Assembly (NCBI GenBank): GCA_963575745.1
Contig: CAUYUJ010013836.1
Coordinates: 162,501 to 226,500 of the forward strand
DNA from: Prorocentrum cordatum
Taxonomy: Eukaryota; Sar; Dinophyceae; Prorocentrales; Prorocentraceae
Length of the DNA: 64,000 nucleotides
Reading direction: 5' to 3'
In this document: one piece after another, positions 1 to 11,480 of the stretch
How positions within the stretch are numbered: position 1 is the stretch's first letter
Layout of the letters: each line of letters begins with the position of its first letter
Position numbers and translations under genes: made by a program
Notes under the pieces: generated by a model
Database searches by the model: none
Seen by the model: the letters and a program-made list of their open reading frames with translations, nothing else
What the model was told of the DNA's origin: nothing

Positions 1-185
1 CCGCACCGCCACCACCACCACCACCACCACCACCACCACCACCACACCCACCACCAGCACCAGCACCAGTACCAACACCACCACCACCACACCACCACAA
101 ACACCAGCACCACCACCCACCACCATTCACACCACACCACCCCACCACACCACCCACCAAACAACCACCACCACCACCACCACGC
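1..185. repeat. CCA/CAC microsatellite
   Basis: Nearly pure CCA/CAC trinucleotide array with occasional CAG and CAA units. It is open in several frames on both strands, giving spurious poly-His, poly-Thr or poly-Val reading frames. No gene is seen. Confidence 0.9.
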
Positions 186-238
186 AACCACGCACACACG
201 CACGCACGGGGTGTGCACGGCGCTCTGGGGGCGCCACA

Positions 239-370
239 CTACGCACGCGCGCGCGGAGCCACAGGTCCGCTACGACACGCGTCCGCGGATAGAGAAAATC
301 AGCGCCATGGTAAGGGATGGGATGGAGGGGTAGGACGTCAGATCTGACGCGAGCGCACCTAGCTTGCCCC
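239..370. repeat. Duplicated flank of the CAC array, copy 1
   Basis: About 130 bp running from the CTACGCACGCGCGCG stretch to AGCTTGC. It recurs at 1470-1600 with few differences, each time directly after a CAC array and a CGCA-rich tract. Array and flank were therefore duplicated together. Confidence 0.8.
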
Positions 371-460
371 CTCCCCCTCTCCCTCCCCCTCCCCCGCCCC
401 CTCCCCCTCTCCTTCTCCCTTCCCTTCCACAATTACTCAATATGAATATACTCCCCCTCT

Positions 461-860
461 TCCCCTGATGGCGTCCGGGTGATGGCCGCGCACCCTCCGC
501 GTACTGTTTTTTTACAGGATGCCCGGGAAATCCCGGGAAACGACTCTCGCTGAGGCGCCGGCGTTATTTTTTCTCAAAATGCTGCTCTCGCGCCGGCGTC
601 ATTTTTTCCTAAAATGCTGCTCTCGTTGAGGCGCCGGCCTCATTTCTGCTCCCGAATCCTTCCCCTGATGGCGTCCTGGTGATGGCCGCGCGCCCTCCGC
701 GTACTGTTTTTTTACACACAGGATGCCCGGGAAATTCCGGGAAACGACTCTCGCTGAGGCGCCGGCGTCATTTTTTCCCAAAGTGCTGCTCTGGTTGAGG
801 CGCCGGCCTCATTTCTGCTCCCGAATCGTTCCGAATCGTGCTCCCGCTGCAGCGTGGGCC
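461..860. repeat. Tandem duplication of a ~200-bp unit
   Basis: Two adjacent copies, 461-660 and 661-about 850, both start TCCCCTGATGGCGTCC. Both contain a poly-T stretch, the short palindrome CCGGGAAATNCCGGG and the phrase CGACTCTCGCTGAGGCGCCG. No coding function is visible. Confidence 0.75.
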
Positions 861-954
861 TCATTTTCGGATCGGTGCTTGGCCTCCGTCGTTCAGGATG
901 GCGTTCTCGCCCCAGCGCGGGCCTTTTTCTCGCGCGCCCATCCGCCCGCCACCA

Positions 955-1308
955 CCGCGCCGCACCGCCACCACCACCACCACCACCACCACACCACCAC
1001 CAGCACCAGCACCACCACCACCACCACCACACCACCACCACCACCAGCACCACTACCACCACCATCACCACCACCACCACCACCACCACCATCACAACCA
1101 CCACCACCACCACCACCCCCACCACCACCACCACCACCTAGCACCACCACCATCACCACCACAACCACCCACCACAACCACACAGCACCTAGCCACCAGT
1201 TACCACACCACCACCAGCACCACACCCCACAGCACCCCCCCCCCATCACCACCCCCCCCCCTACCACCACCACTACCACCACCACCACACAACCACACCA
1301 CCACCACC

Positions 1309-1339
<31 letters not shown>

Positions 1340-1421
1340 CCACCACCACCACCACCACCACCACACCACCACCACCACCACCACCACCACCACCACCACC
1401 ACCACCACCACCACGCACACA

Positions 1422-1456
<35 letters not shown>

Positions 1457-1469
1457 GCACCACCACCCA
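955..1469. repeat. Long CAC/CCA microsatellite with CGCA tail
   Basis: About 450 bp of CAC/CCA units followed by a GCAC dinucleotide-like tract (1410-1460). The apparent long ORFs across it on both strands are low-complexity artefacts. Confidence 0.9.
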
Positions 1470-1600
1470 CTACGCACGCGCGCGCGGAGCCACAGGTCCG
1501 CTACGACACGCGTCCGCGGATAGAGAAAATCAGCGCCATGGTAAGGGATGGGAGGGAGGGGTAGGACGTCAGATATGACGCGAGCGCACCTAGCTTGTCC
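1470..1600. repeat. Duplicated flank of the CAC array, copy 2
   Basis: Second copy of the 239-370 segment. Together the two copies show that a unit of about 1.2 kb at the left edge was duplicated in tandem. Confidence 0.8.
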
Positions 1601-1603
1601 TTC

Positions 1604-1812
1604 CCCCTCCCCGTCCTTCCCACCTCCCCTCCCCCGCTCCCCCCTCCCTCTCCCTTCTCTCATGCATCGTCTCCTCCTCCTACTCCTCCTTCTCCTCCTC
1701 CTCCCCCTCCCCCCCCCTCCCTCCTCCCTCCTCTCTTCTCCTCCCTCCATCCTCCCTCCTCCTCCTCCTCCTCCTCCTCCTCCTCCTTCTCCTCCTCCCC
1801 CCCTCCTCTCTG
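1604..1812. repeat. CT-rich / CTC microsatellite
   Basis: Pyrimidine-only stretch dominated by CTC and CCT units, about 200 bp. It is a simple repeat with no coding signal. Confidence 0.85.
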
Positions 1813-2440
1813 GGGCAGGACAGGACGGAGATCGAGTCGCAGCTGCTGGCGGCCGCCAACCAGATCGAGCCCCGCGCTCGGGGCACGCTCTCTGCAGGCC
1901 ACCCGCGCGGGCGCGAGGACGGCCCGCGCTCTGCGCTCCGCGCTCCGCGGTCCCAGGCTGGAGGACCAACGTTCTCCAAGGCGAGATGGTGCCCCTCGCC
2001 TCGCGCCCACGTGCGGGCTGGGGACTGGGGGGGGGGAGCGGTCGGCAGGGGGCGGGGTGCGCTGGTTCGGCCCTGGCCCCAGCCCCCTCCGGCCGCACGC
2101 AAGGGGGGCCCCAGGCAATCACAACCTTCGGTGTGCGGCTGCAGGGGGCCGCGGGGTGGGGGGGAGGGCAATTCTAAATGTGCCAGCCAGGGCGTTGGGA
2201 GGGGCGCTGTAGGCCCGTACCGAAGGTCACTCCGGGGAAGGGCCATTTTTGTGCGTAGCCGACCCCTGCCGTCCTGCGGGCACGAAGGGGGCGGTCATGC
2301 CTTAGTTACGCACTAGGCCGAGTCGGCAGGGGGCGGGGCCAGGACGCGAAATGTTGCGTGCTTTATGCGGAGGGATGCGCGAGGTCAGGTGACCTATCAG
2401 CCTCCCGAATGAAAAACTGCGCGAAAGCTGCCATGGGGTC
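1813..2440. other. GC-rich stretch, no gene seen
   Basis: Several overlapping open frames exist on both strands, as expected at this GC content. None shows a recognisable domain or a convincing exon. GGGGCGGG-type runs occur, but nothing else stands out. Confidence 0.5.
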
Positions 2441-2870
2441 TTGAGGTCATCTTCGGTACGCTCTGAAGTCACACTGAGGCCATGCGGCCATCTTCAGGTC
2501 TTGCTGGTCTCACGGGGTCATAGTGGAGCCGTCTTGGTATCGCCTTGCGGTCATTTTGGAGGCATTGGTTCATCTGGGGGTTCACGTTGGGGTCATGGTG
2601 CATTTGGGGGCCATCTTGGGGTCGCGGGGTCGTCTTGGGCTCATCCAGTGGTCATTGGGCCATCGTGGGGTCATCGTGAGGTTATTGGGTCCATCTCGCT
2701 GTCTTTTGGGCCGTGGGTTCGCCCTGGACTCATCTCGGGCCCGGGACCAGGGGTTCGCTTACGGGGGGCCATCCTGGGATCCTCTTGTGGCCTCGGGGCC
2801 ATCGTGGGGTCCCGAGGCCATCCCGAGAGCACCCTTGGAGTCACCTTGGAGGGGGCATCCGTGGGGCGGC
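2441..2870. repeat. Degenerate TCATCTTGGGG minisatellite
   Basis: Imperfect 10-20-bp units of the form GGGGTCATCTTGGGG repeat about 25 times. This is the first of several arrays in the window built on TCTTGG or its complement CCAAGA. Confidence 0.7.
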
Positions 2871-4404
2871 GAGGCGCCGCTCGGCAGGGGAGGCGCCCGC
2901 GTGTCCCCTGCCCCCCCTCCCCCCCCTTGTCCGACGCTGGCGGGGGTGTGGCCGCCACGTGCCGTGCGTCCTTTGGGGTGGGGGCTGGCGGGGGGAGGGG
3001 AGCATGCTGCTTCGCACGAGTTTGATGCCCATGAATCGAAGACGACCTGTATCCGTCAGTGGGTAGGTCTTGTGTGCTGACGTAGACGCTGTGCTGCTTC
3101 TTTTGGGTAGTGGGCCAGCTTCTGGTGCCAGCCCATGCCCACCCCGTCCCGTCCCCAGGGAGTTCGCAGCCCCCTATGATGGTGGGATGCGGCAACGTCG
3201 GCGGGGGATAGGCTCATGGGGGGGATGCGTCGGCCCCCGATCGCCCCCATCCCCCCCTCGATCGGTGCCCGATGGCTCACCCCGCCCAGGAGTGTGCGTA
3301 TTCGCCATCGGGGACCTATCGCCCATCTGTCGGCGAGGTATCGCCGATTCCAGATCGATGTGTCCCCCCGCTCCCACCCCCACTCCCCCTGAGCCAGTTC
3401 CCCCCTGTCGTTTTCCCTCGGGGGGGCATTGCTGAGTCTGCCCGTCAAGTTTTTTTTCGGTGGGGGGGGGGAGGGGGTGCAATGCGTAAGCCTTGCGCCA
3501 GCCCTCGGCACGGCGCTGGGGAGGGTTAGTAAGCTGTGTTTTTGGCAAGGAACTCTCTGGTTGGTGCTCGTCTGGACCACGTGCGGCTGAAGGCTGCAGG
3601 CCAGTGCCTACAAAGTGTCAATAGCTTTCCCCTCCGAGGCTGAGCAGGAGCAGATAACAGGGCGAGAAAGCATAGAACAGCGAGCGAAGAGACGCAAATA
3701 ATGCCCGCCGACCGCCCAGCCGAACGCGATCTCGGCCGATCTTCGACCGCGCGTTGACCAATCGCGCGACCAGACTGGTCCGCTCGTGTGGTCGCCCCCG
3801 CTCGTTCGGCCTGGGATCGCTGTATTGGCCATCGTGGCCTGGACCATGGCCAGATCTCTTGAACGGGGGCTGTGGTGGGCAGTGCAAGCGGCCATGCACA
3901 TGAGGTCCTACGACGACTGAGCTGGCGGGTGCAAAAGGCTGATGCGCGAGTGAGGCCAGCCCAATCGCGTGTGGGCAGATGCATGCAGTATTCCGTGGTT
4001 TTTAATCGTGCCGCCCTCTGCCTCCAGCATCCTCCTGCTGCTGCTGCTGCTCCTCCTTCTCCTCCTCTTCCTCCTTCTCCCCTGCTTCGCTCCCGCTGGT
4101 AGCCGAGGTAATTCAGTTTCAGTTTTTTGCTGACGTGCAGCGCTCAGCAGTGAGCGGCGTCGACGTTTGCCGATCGGCTCCCATGCTGACAATTAGTGGA
4201 CTTGCTGATGCTTTCCGTTTTAAGCGTCGGAATCAGGGGGGTAAGCAGGAGGGATACGCATTACGCACTTCGCCTTGCTGATCCTGTGAGGCATGCGCAT
4301 GCAGCGAGTGATGAGCATGTCGTGGGGGCGTGCGGAGAGAGCTGCTTACACACGCAAAGTCAGACCCTAATTGCGTAGCACCCCGCAATTGCGGATAAGA
4401 GTGA
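2871..4404. other. No gene recognised
   Basis: GC-rich sequence with short palindromes (for example CCGATCGATCGG-like motifs near 3230-3360 and 3720-3760) and a CTG/CTC tract near 4025-4080. No ORF here has a recognisable domain, and no exon chain could be built. Confidence 0.45.
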
Positions 4405-4506
4405 TGAGGCGGGCGCGGGTGGATCGCGGATGGGTCGCGGGGTGGGTCGCAGGTTCGGTCGCGAGGTGGGCCGCGGGGTGGGTCGCGAGGTGGGTCGCGG
4501 GCGAGG
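4405..4506. repeat. 12-bp minisatellite GGTGGGTCGCGG
   Basis: About eight imperfect copies of a 12-bp unit of the form GGTGGGTCGCGG, with ATGGGTCGCGG variants. Confidence 0.8.
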
Positions 4507-5179
4507 ACGACGACAACAACAATCATTTTAAGACTGTTTGCTCCGATCTGCTCGCGTGCAATTCAATACGCAAATCCCTAGCCCTCGGTGCCCGCCCTCG
4601 TCGTTTTCGATCGCGCCCCCTTCCGGGTATATCTCCCTTACCTACCACGTGCATTTAGCGCAGCCCCTAAAGCAGAGGAAGGGAGGAGGACGGATGGAAG
4701 GGGGAGGGAGACGAATGGAGCACGAGAGAAATTCTAGACGCTTCGCGTATCCCCACCAAGTTTGCAGGCGCCTTCCGCTGACTACATTCCGACTACACCA
4801 TGTTGGGTCTTCGACTGTCTGTGTCGCCACATGGCTCTCCTCCTCCTCCTCCTTTGTATTCAACTGATTTGCGGCTATCGGCTGCGTCCCCCCCTCTTCC
4901 TTCACGACGACTGCAGTGGCGGGCCCTTCGACGTGTTCGTTCCCACGCAATAGGGTGCGCTCATTGTGGCACTGGCAGGTCGGCCCACACCGGCTTCCTG
5001 CACCTGGGGCGCAGTTTGGCAGGGACGTGCTCACCGGTCTGGCGTCCCGCCAACAGCTTGCCTGCGACGTCGACTTCCTCTGGAGGGCTCCTTGATTCGG
5101 ACTCCAGTGGTGCAAGGCGGTCAGGCGGCTCTCATTCTTTCGCCCACCGGCAGTTCACAGCCGACGGTTGGTGGTAACG

Positions 5180-5625
5180 TTCTGGCCCACGTGACGTTCC
5201 CCCCTTGTGCATTGTTGTTTCTACTCGACTTCACGTCAAGTCCGCTGGCGCCTGGTTCTGTGGAGGCCAAGCTTCGAGCACATGAGGTGCTTTGTGAGTG
5301 AGGCTTACGTGCTCCTTTCTGCTCGCCTTCGTTGCACTTTCACGGGCGGGCTTCTGCCAGGGTTTCAGCTGCCCGCTGTGCCCTGCCCTTCGCCGTCCGG
5401 TCTGTCGGGTGCTGGCGCCACTGTGCGACGCCCCGCTGTCCGTCGTCGGCTGCCGTATTGGCTCGGCTTAGTGAGGTTCATTTTGTTCCTCGCATGTGCA
5501 TTCCGGCGTTGGCTTTTGGCCCGCTGGCAGTTATCTTGCTTGTTGCCCCAAGCTTGTTTCGACCCGCTCTCTGGAATCGTCCTTGGAGCCGCTGATCAAA
5601 AAATATCCCCACCAAGGGCAAGCGC
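5180..5625. repeat. Dispersed repeat R, copy 1
   Basis: Diverged copy of the segment at 7690-8130. Shared landmarks are GCCCCGCTGTCCGTC, a CATGTGCAT phrase, and a terminal CTTGGAGCCGC followed by an A-rich run and TATCCCCACCAA. The A-rich end could be the 3' end of a retroposed unit, which is inference. Confidence 0.55.
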
Positions 5626-5965
5626 TATTTTCCCAGAGGAGATGACCCATGCGTTGACAAGCGTCCACGAGGTTGGGACTCCTGACCTAGATGACGGGGA
5701 CGCAAGGAGGGGCCCGCTCGAGACTGGCCCACCCCCCACCGCGGCAACACCTTCCGCCATGGTTGGCACCCTCACCTCAGGAATGCCCGCAACCTCGGCA
5801 CTGGCCAGCTCCCTAAGGGCTCCAGCCGTGGTGGCGCCTCTCTCGGTGGCAGTCTGCGAACCGGCGATCGCCACGGCCCACCTCCTGTATCACCTTTCGT
5901 GCAGTCTGCTGTGTGCAGCTCACACCGTCTCCCACCCCCCTGCGGCTCCACTCCGCCCGGCATTC

Positions 5966-5975
5966 GCCGCCCCCG

Positions 5976-6008
<33 letters not shown>

Positions 6009-6009
6009 T
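5966..6009. repeat. Poly-C tract (~44 nt)
   Basis: Almost uninterrupted run of C. The complementary strand is a G-run able to form quadruplexes. Its length should be treated as uncertain in any assembly. Confidence 0.85.
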
Positions 6010-6609
6010 TTAGGACAGTTTCACCTGCAGCGCCTGGCCTTGGCCGCAATACCCTGTGCTACCCCCGCTGGGGCGGAGGAGCACCAATACCATAGCGTGC
6101 GCAGATAGACAGCCCACGCTGGATTCGTGGACCTTGCCAGGCCTCTCCTCCCCTGCGGCCGACTGGGGCGTCTTCGTCTGCCGCACGGGGCCACGGCCAC
6201 TGCCTCCCTCGGTGGGGGCCACTGCTAGCGTGGGCTTTGGGGTCGTCTGCAGTCATCCCTCCGGGCCCCACACTCCCGCTGTCCAGGACAACCCCTTTGG
6301 ACGGCAGTGACATGTGGCTGAAATAACCCAGCTCCTGCGCTCCACCTCTTTCACAGTGGACGGCAGTGGTTGGTGACCGACATTAACCCACCGCACCACC
6401 TTCGCCCTACCCGTGTGCAGCCTCGCCCCCCCTGTGGTCATGAAGTTCTGTGCATGGGTGCCCTGTGTCCCCATCTTTATCTGTGTCCAGCGGCTTTTGG
6501 CTGCGCCCCCTCCTTCTCCTCCTCCCCTCCTTGGCTATCGTCTCTGCGGCTTTTGGCTGCGCCCCCCCCCGCCCAACAGCGTAGATTGCATTGGCCGCAG
6601 AAGCGCGTC

Positions 6610-7580
6610 CGCCCTGAGACCTGCCCAGGGAACAGCGGTCCTTCCCTCGTCGCCGACCCGGCCATGGTTCTACTACAAGGACGCCTTGGCACGCCGTCAG
6701 CACGCCGCCATCGAACGGTACGGCCCAGCAGCTCTACAGCTGCCAGCCATCTGTACGCCCTGGCGTCGGAGGTATCCGGCTTCTGCACGGGCAGCGTGGC
6801 AGGTGTTGAGTGGGTGTGGCCGTCCGCCATGCACATGGTGGTTGGCTTCGTCAAAGTGAACGGCCCCGCATCGAGTGGTTCAGCCTTCGGCGGTCCATGT
6901 TCGTTTCGCTCTTCTCGGTGCAGCCTCAGCCCCAGCCCTCGTCAGTACAATTGCATTGTTGTGCCCCCGAACTGCGTGAGTCGGATACGATGTAAGGGCA
7001 CAGGCTACCTGCTGGTGGTTGCCAGCCTCGTGCACGCACACCAGTGGTCCGCCTCTTACTGGATGGTGCTCCGACACCCCTCAGTGACACTGGTGTTCAG
7101 CGGCTTTTGGCTGCGCCCCCCTCCTGCCCTGAGATCCGCCCTGGTTCGTCGCCGACCCGGCCAAGGTTCTACCACAAGGACGTTTTGGCCCGCCGTCAGC
7201 ACGCCGCCTACGCACGGTACGGCCCAGCAGTTCGGTAGCCGCCAGCCATCGGTTCCCCACCGGCGTCGGGATATTCGGTTTCTGCACGGGCAGCGTGGCA
7301 GGTGTTGAGTGGGTGCGACTGTCAGCCATACACCTGGTGATAGGCTTCGTCAAGTGAGTGGCCCTGCTTTGAGTGGTTCAGCCTTCTGCAGTCCGTGGTC
7401 GTTTCTCTTTTCGGCGCAGCCTCAACCACCAGCCCTCGTCAATACATTGCATCGTTGTGCCCCCGAACTGCGTGAGTAGGATACGATGTGCACGCTCTGG
7501 CTACCGGCTGGAGGTGGCTCAGCCTCGTGAGCGCACACCAGTGGTCTTCCTCTACTGGATGGCGCTCCGACGCGGATCAG
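6610..7580. repeat. Tandem duplication of a ~0.5-kb unit
   Basis: Copies at about 6610-7090 and 7110-7580, offset about 495-500 bp. Shared blocks include CGCCGTCAGCACGCCGCC, GGCAGCGTGGCAGGTGTTG and TGCCCCCGAACTGCGTGAG. Copies are roughly 80-85% alike by eye. Neither keeps a shared long reading frame, so this is probably not coding. Confidence 0.75.
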
Positions 7581-7689
7581 CCACACCTCAGCTCCAGTGA
7601 GCCTTGGTGAGTCAGGCCTCTTTCGCCGCACCATCGTTTACCTGTGGTGCTGCAGTGAGTCTGAGTTAGTCGCTCTCGCTCGCGCTCAC

Positions 7690-8130
7690 CCCCCTCTTTT
7701 TCCGAGGTCATGGACGGCCTGGTCCTGTGTGCACGCACGTGGGCTTCGCCTGGTCATTGGCCATTCGGACCAGCGTACTGCCTGCGACTTTTACAGTGCC
7801 CCGCTGTCCGTCTTGGCCTCGCTTCCGAATGCGGTTCGGCTGGAGCTTGGCGCCGCAAGGGCGACTTCTCCCCCCCGTTCCGCTGCAGGTTGCCGCGCCT
7901 TTTGCTTCCCCACCAGCCGGGATGTCTGGGCCGGTCACCAGCCGACGCTGTATTGCGTCTCAATGAGGGGCATTTTGTCCCTGGCATGTGCATGCGCCAC
8001 TGCGTGTGTTGTCCGCTGGAGTCTGCGGCAATCTCGCGCCAATTTACATCGTACCGCGCCCCGGGCGTTGTGCCCGCTCCATGTCCTTCGCCTTGGAGCC
8101 GCAAACCAAAAAAGTATCCCCACCAACCCT
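7690..8130. repeat. Dispersed repeat R, copy 2
   Basis: Partner of 5180-5625, ending in the same CTTGGAGCCGC, A-rich run and TATCCCCACCAA. The pair brackets the 0.5-kb tandem duplication. Confidence 0.55.
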
Positions 8131-8169
8131 TCCAGAAGCGACGCCCAGGCGAGTAGAGGGCCGTCCTGC

Positions 8170-8345
8170 GGGGCTTTTCGGCGTCTTGGGTGCCTCGGGG
8201 GGGGGCCTCTTTGGGCCGCTTGGGATCCTCTTGGGGGCTTCCTGGGGGCCTCTTGGAGGCCTCTTGGGGGCATTTTGGGGCACTCTTGGGGCCTCCAGGG
8301 CGCTTCTTGGGGCCATCTTGGAGGAGATCGATCTCAGGAGGGGGG
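8170..8345. repeat. Degenerate CTCTTGGGGGC minisatellite
   Basis: About 15 imperfect units of the form CTCTTGGGGGCCT, ending in a G-run. Same motif family as 2441-2870. Confidence 0.7.
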
Positions 8346-8384
8346 GGCACTAATTGGCGTCCCCCCCCGCAGGAGGCCAACGTG

Positions 8385-8637
8385 GGGCCAAAACCATAGT
8401 AACATCAATGATTTTGGCTTCCTCGCCGAGGCCGTTTTGGACGCCCGGACATCTCCCCGCCCCTCCCGTCCAGGTCCACGGGGAGGGGGTAGGGGGAGGG
8501 GTCAAGACCCCCTCCCCGCCCGCCAGCCGTCTCGCTCACTCCCACCCGCCCTCCCAACACATACGTAGCACCCGAGTTTGGCCCGAGCCTCAGCATATTC
8601 AGCAGTCGTCTTTGGATGGGCAGCTACTGGGTCCAAT

Positions 8638-8669
<32 letters not shown>

Positions 8670-9683
8670 CGCCGCCGCTGCCGCTGCCCGTTGCCAAACC
8701 GCCGCCGCCGCCGCAGCCGATGCCGCCCCCGCCACCGCCGCCGCCGCCGCCGCAGCCGCCGCAGCCGCCGCCACCGCCGCCACAGCCGCCGCAGCCGCCG
8801 CCGCCGCCAAGTGTACCTTGTATTGTTTCTTGATAGGGATGGTGTGGGGGGGGGCCGCATCGGGTTGGCTGTGCATGTTCCGAATTTGGAGGCAGAGTGT
8901 GTGTTCATATTGTTTTTTTACAAGGGATGGTGGGGGGGGGGTGTCGTCATGGACCCTGGTTGGCCCCCAGTCGCCTGGGGGAGGGGGTGTTTACTAATAG
9001 GGAACAGTGATAAACCCCTCCCCGAAGGGGTAGAGGGAGGGGTGGAAGAGGAAACGCTCTAAACCACCGGCGCCCAGAGGGCTGGTGGATTAGCAGGAGG
9101 GGGGCTAGGGGCAGGAAGCTCGTTGAAGAACCGGACGGGCAGATCGGGCGGGCAGACCCGAACGGGCGGGCCGGGAAGGCGGGCTCAGGCGGCCAGGTCG
9201 AGCAGGCGGGTCGCTGAAGCGTGAGTTCTGCATGAATCGCGAGGAAATCTTTAGCGATAGCGCGGTTCACAAGTAAATCGTGGAAGCGGCCAAAGCGAGA
9301 GCGTGATTCCTAAGTGTCGAGGACGCGGCGTCTGAATGGATTGCGAGGAAGTCCCCCGCGAGAGCGCGATTCCTGTAGACCCTGTATACATTGTGAGGAA
9401 GTCCCGCGCGAGCGCGATTTTGGAATACATGATGAGGAAATATGAGGCAGGAACCGTTGTTGAATTGTCATTTCTGAAACATAATCCCACCAGCCCTCTG
9501 GGCGTCGGTGGTTTAGGGCGTTTCTCTTCCACCCCTCCCTCTTCCCCTTCGGGGAGGGGTTTACCCCTCCCCCTACCCCCTCCCCGTGGACCTGGACGGG
9601 AGGGGCGGGGAGGTGTCAGGGCGTCCAAAACGGCCTCGGCGAGGAAACCAAACTCATTGATTTTACTATGGTTTTGGCCCCAT
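8385..9683. repeat. Foldback: inverted ~200-bp arms, left arm interrupted
   Basis: The right arm at 9484-9683 is the reverse complement of two left blocks, 8385-8503 (containing TTCCTCGCCGAGGCCGTTTT) and 9004-9080 (containing CCCTCCCCGAAGGGG and CCCAGAGGGCTGGTGG). The left arm is split by about 500 bp (8504-9003) that includes a CCG microsatellite. The loop between arms is 9081-9483. No protein is encoded. Confidence 0.75.
8637..8815. repeat. CCG/GCC microsatellite
   Basis: GCC/CCG/CAG units in about 180 bp, inside the insertion that splits the left foldback arm. Confidence 0.85.
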
Positions 9684-9850
9684 GTAGTTGGTTTTTTCGT
9701 GACATCTCGAGGATGGCGCGTCGCGCTCGCCGAGTCTTAGGAGGATTTCTAAAGCGAAACACTCGTTTCGCAGAACTTGAGCGGCCTGGGTGCCCCAGGA
9801 TGCCCAGGTGGTTCTGGGGGCCCGAACAAAGCATAATTTATCTGGAAACG

Positions 9851-10231
9851 TGGCCCTAGGAGCGCAGACGCAGCGTAATTCACGAGGGAGCGCGGCCCTG
9901 GGAACGCGGACGCCGCGTAGTTTACAAGGGGTCGTGGCCCAGGGAGAGCGGACGCAGAGTAATTTACGAGGGATCGTGGCCCTGGGAGCGCGGACGCAGC
10001 GTAACTTACTATGGGACGCGGCCCTGGGAGCGCGGACGCAGTGTAATTTACAAGGGGTCCTGACCCTGGGGGGGCAGACGCAGCGTAATTTACTGGGGAA
10101 CGTGGCGCGGACACAGTGTAATTCAAAAGAGAGAGCGGTCCTGGGAGCGCGGACGTAGGGTAGTTTACAGGGTATCGTGGCCCAGGGAGAGCGGACGCAG
10201 GGTAATTCACGAGGGATCCTGGCCCTGGGTG
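9851..10231. repeat. 42-bp minisatellite, about 9 copies
   Basis: Unit of 42 bp containing GGCCCTGGGAGCGCGGACGC and a GTAATTTAC-like core. Because 42 is a multiple of three, both strands stay open, giving a 14-residue periodic peptide. I treat that as an artefact. Confidence 0.85.
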
Positions 10232-10500
10232 GGGAACGGTTCGTGGCACGTTTCCTGACGCGTCGCCTGGCACGTTCCGTGGCACGTTCCGTGGCGCGTC
10301 CTGTGGCGAGTCCCCCTGGCACGTCGCGGCGCGTCCCCTGGCACGTCCAGTGTCAGGTGCATTGGCACGTTCCGTAGCGCGTCCCCTTGGCACGTCCCGC
10401 GGTGCGTCCCCATGGCACGTCCTCTGGCACGTCCCCTGGCGCGTCCCTTGGGACGTTCCGCGGCGCGTCCCCCTGGCATGTCCCCCTGGCATCGCCCAGT
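10232..10500. repeat. Degenerate TGGCACGTCCC minisatellite
   Basis: About 20 imperfect 11-15-bp units of the form TGGCACGTCCC or TGGCGCGTCCC. A shorter stretch of the same motif lies at 27285-27420. Confidence 0.75.
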
Positions 10501-10649
10501 TGCGTATGCAATTGAGGTCCTCAGAAACGGTTCCATGCCTCGCAGTTCTCAACCCCCCTCCGGGTTCGTGGGTCGATCATGTTGGGTTCAGGGTTTGCGG
10601 AGCCCGCCACGTGGCAGGGCTTCCGCATCGTGCAACACCACACCGCGCG

Positions 10650-11480
10650 GCGTGATGGTCCCGCACCGCCCCGTGCGGCGCTTGCACCTCGCTGAACGGC
10701 GTCACACGGCAGTGAAGCGACAAGGCAACGCACAACGGGAGACGGCATGACACTCATCACTTCGTTGCCACTTGCGCACGGTGCCACCGAGTAGGGCACG
10801 AAATGGCATGACACCATTCGCACATCTTGTTACAGCGTGCAACCGCGTTGCTAGAGCATCGCTGCATTGCGCGGCGTCGCACGCTAGGCCAGCACAGCGG
10901 CACACAGCATGCCGTCAAAAGGTACCACAGCGTGCGGCAACACTGGGCACAACACGGCGCCACCATATAGCACCCCGTGGACCGACATGGCGCCAGAGGG
11001 TATGGTTCCACATGGCATTCCACACCGCACAGTACCGTACTACACGACACCGCAGTGGCACGGCACCGCAGAACCTCCCATACAGCACGGCACCCTTAAG
11101 CACCACATGGCGCCACGCAGCATGGCGCGCGCTACACGGCAACACACCAGGGCACCACAAAGCACCACACGGCTTACGCCACACCGCACTACACCGCATC
11201 ACACCGCACGAAAGCACACGCATGGCACCACACGGCGCCTGAGAGAAGGTTACCACACAACAGGGCTTTACGCGGCCCAGGGCCACGAGGCATGACATAT
11301 CACACTTAATTTATGCCACCACATGGCACTACACCGCGCGGCATTGTGGCGCACGGCAGGACACGGTACCACACAGCGCAGAACCACAGGGCACCATTCG
11401 GCATAGCAACACACGGCATACCACCATGCGGTACCGCATGCCAGAACCATACACATCGCCACGCCGCACCCCGCCGCAAA
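10650..11480. repeat. Degenerate ACCACACGGC minisatellite
   Basis: About 800 bp of 10-15-bp units such as GGCACCACACGGC with A/C-rich variation, much more diverged than its neighbours. Open frames on both strands come from the repeat. Confidence 0.65.

Noticed and set aside
893-2122. 409-codon minus-strand ORF and several plus-strand ORFs over the CAC array
   Set aside because: Translations are runs of one or two residues produced by trinucleotide repeats, and both strands are open in all frames.
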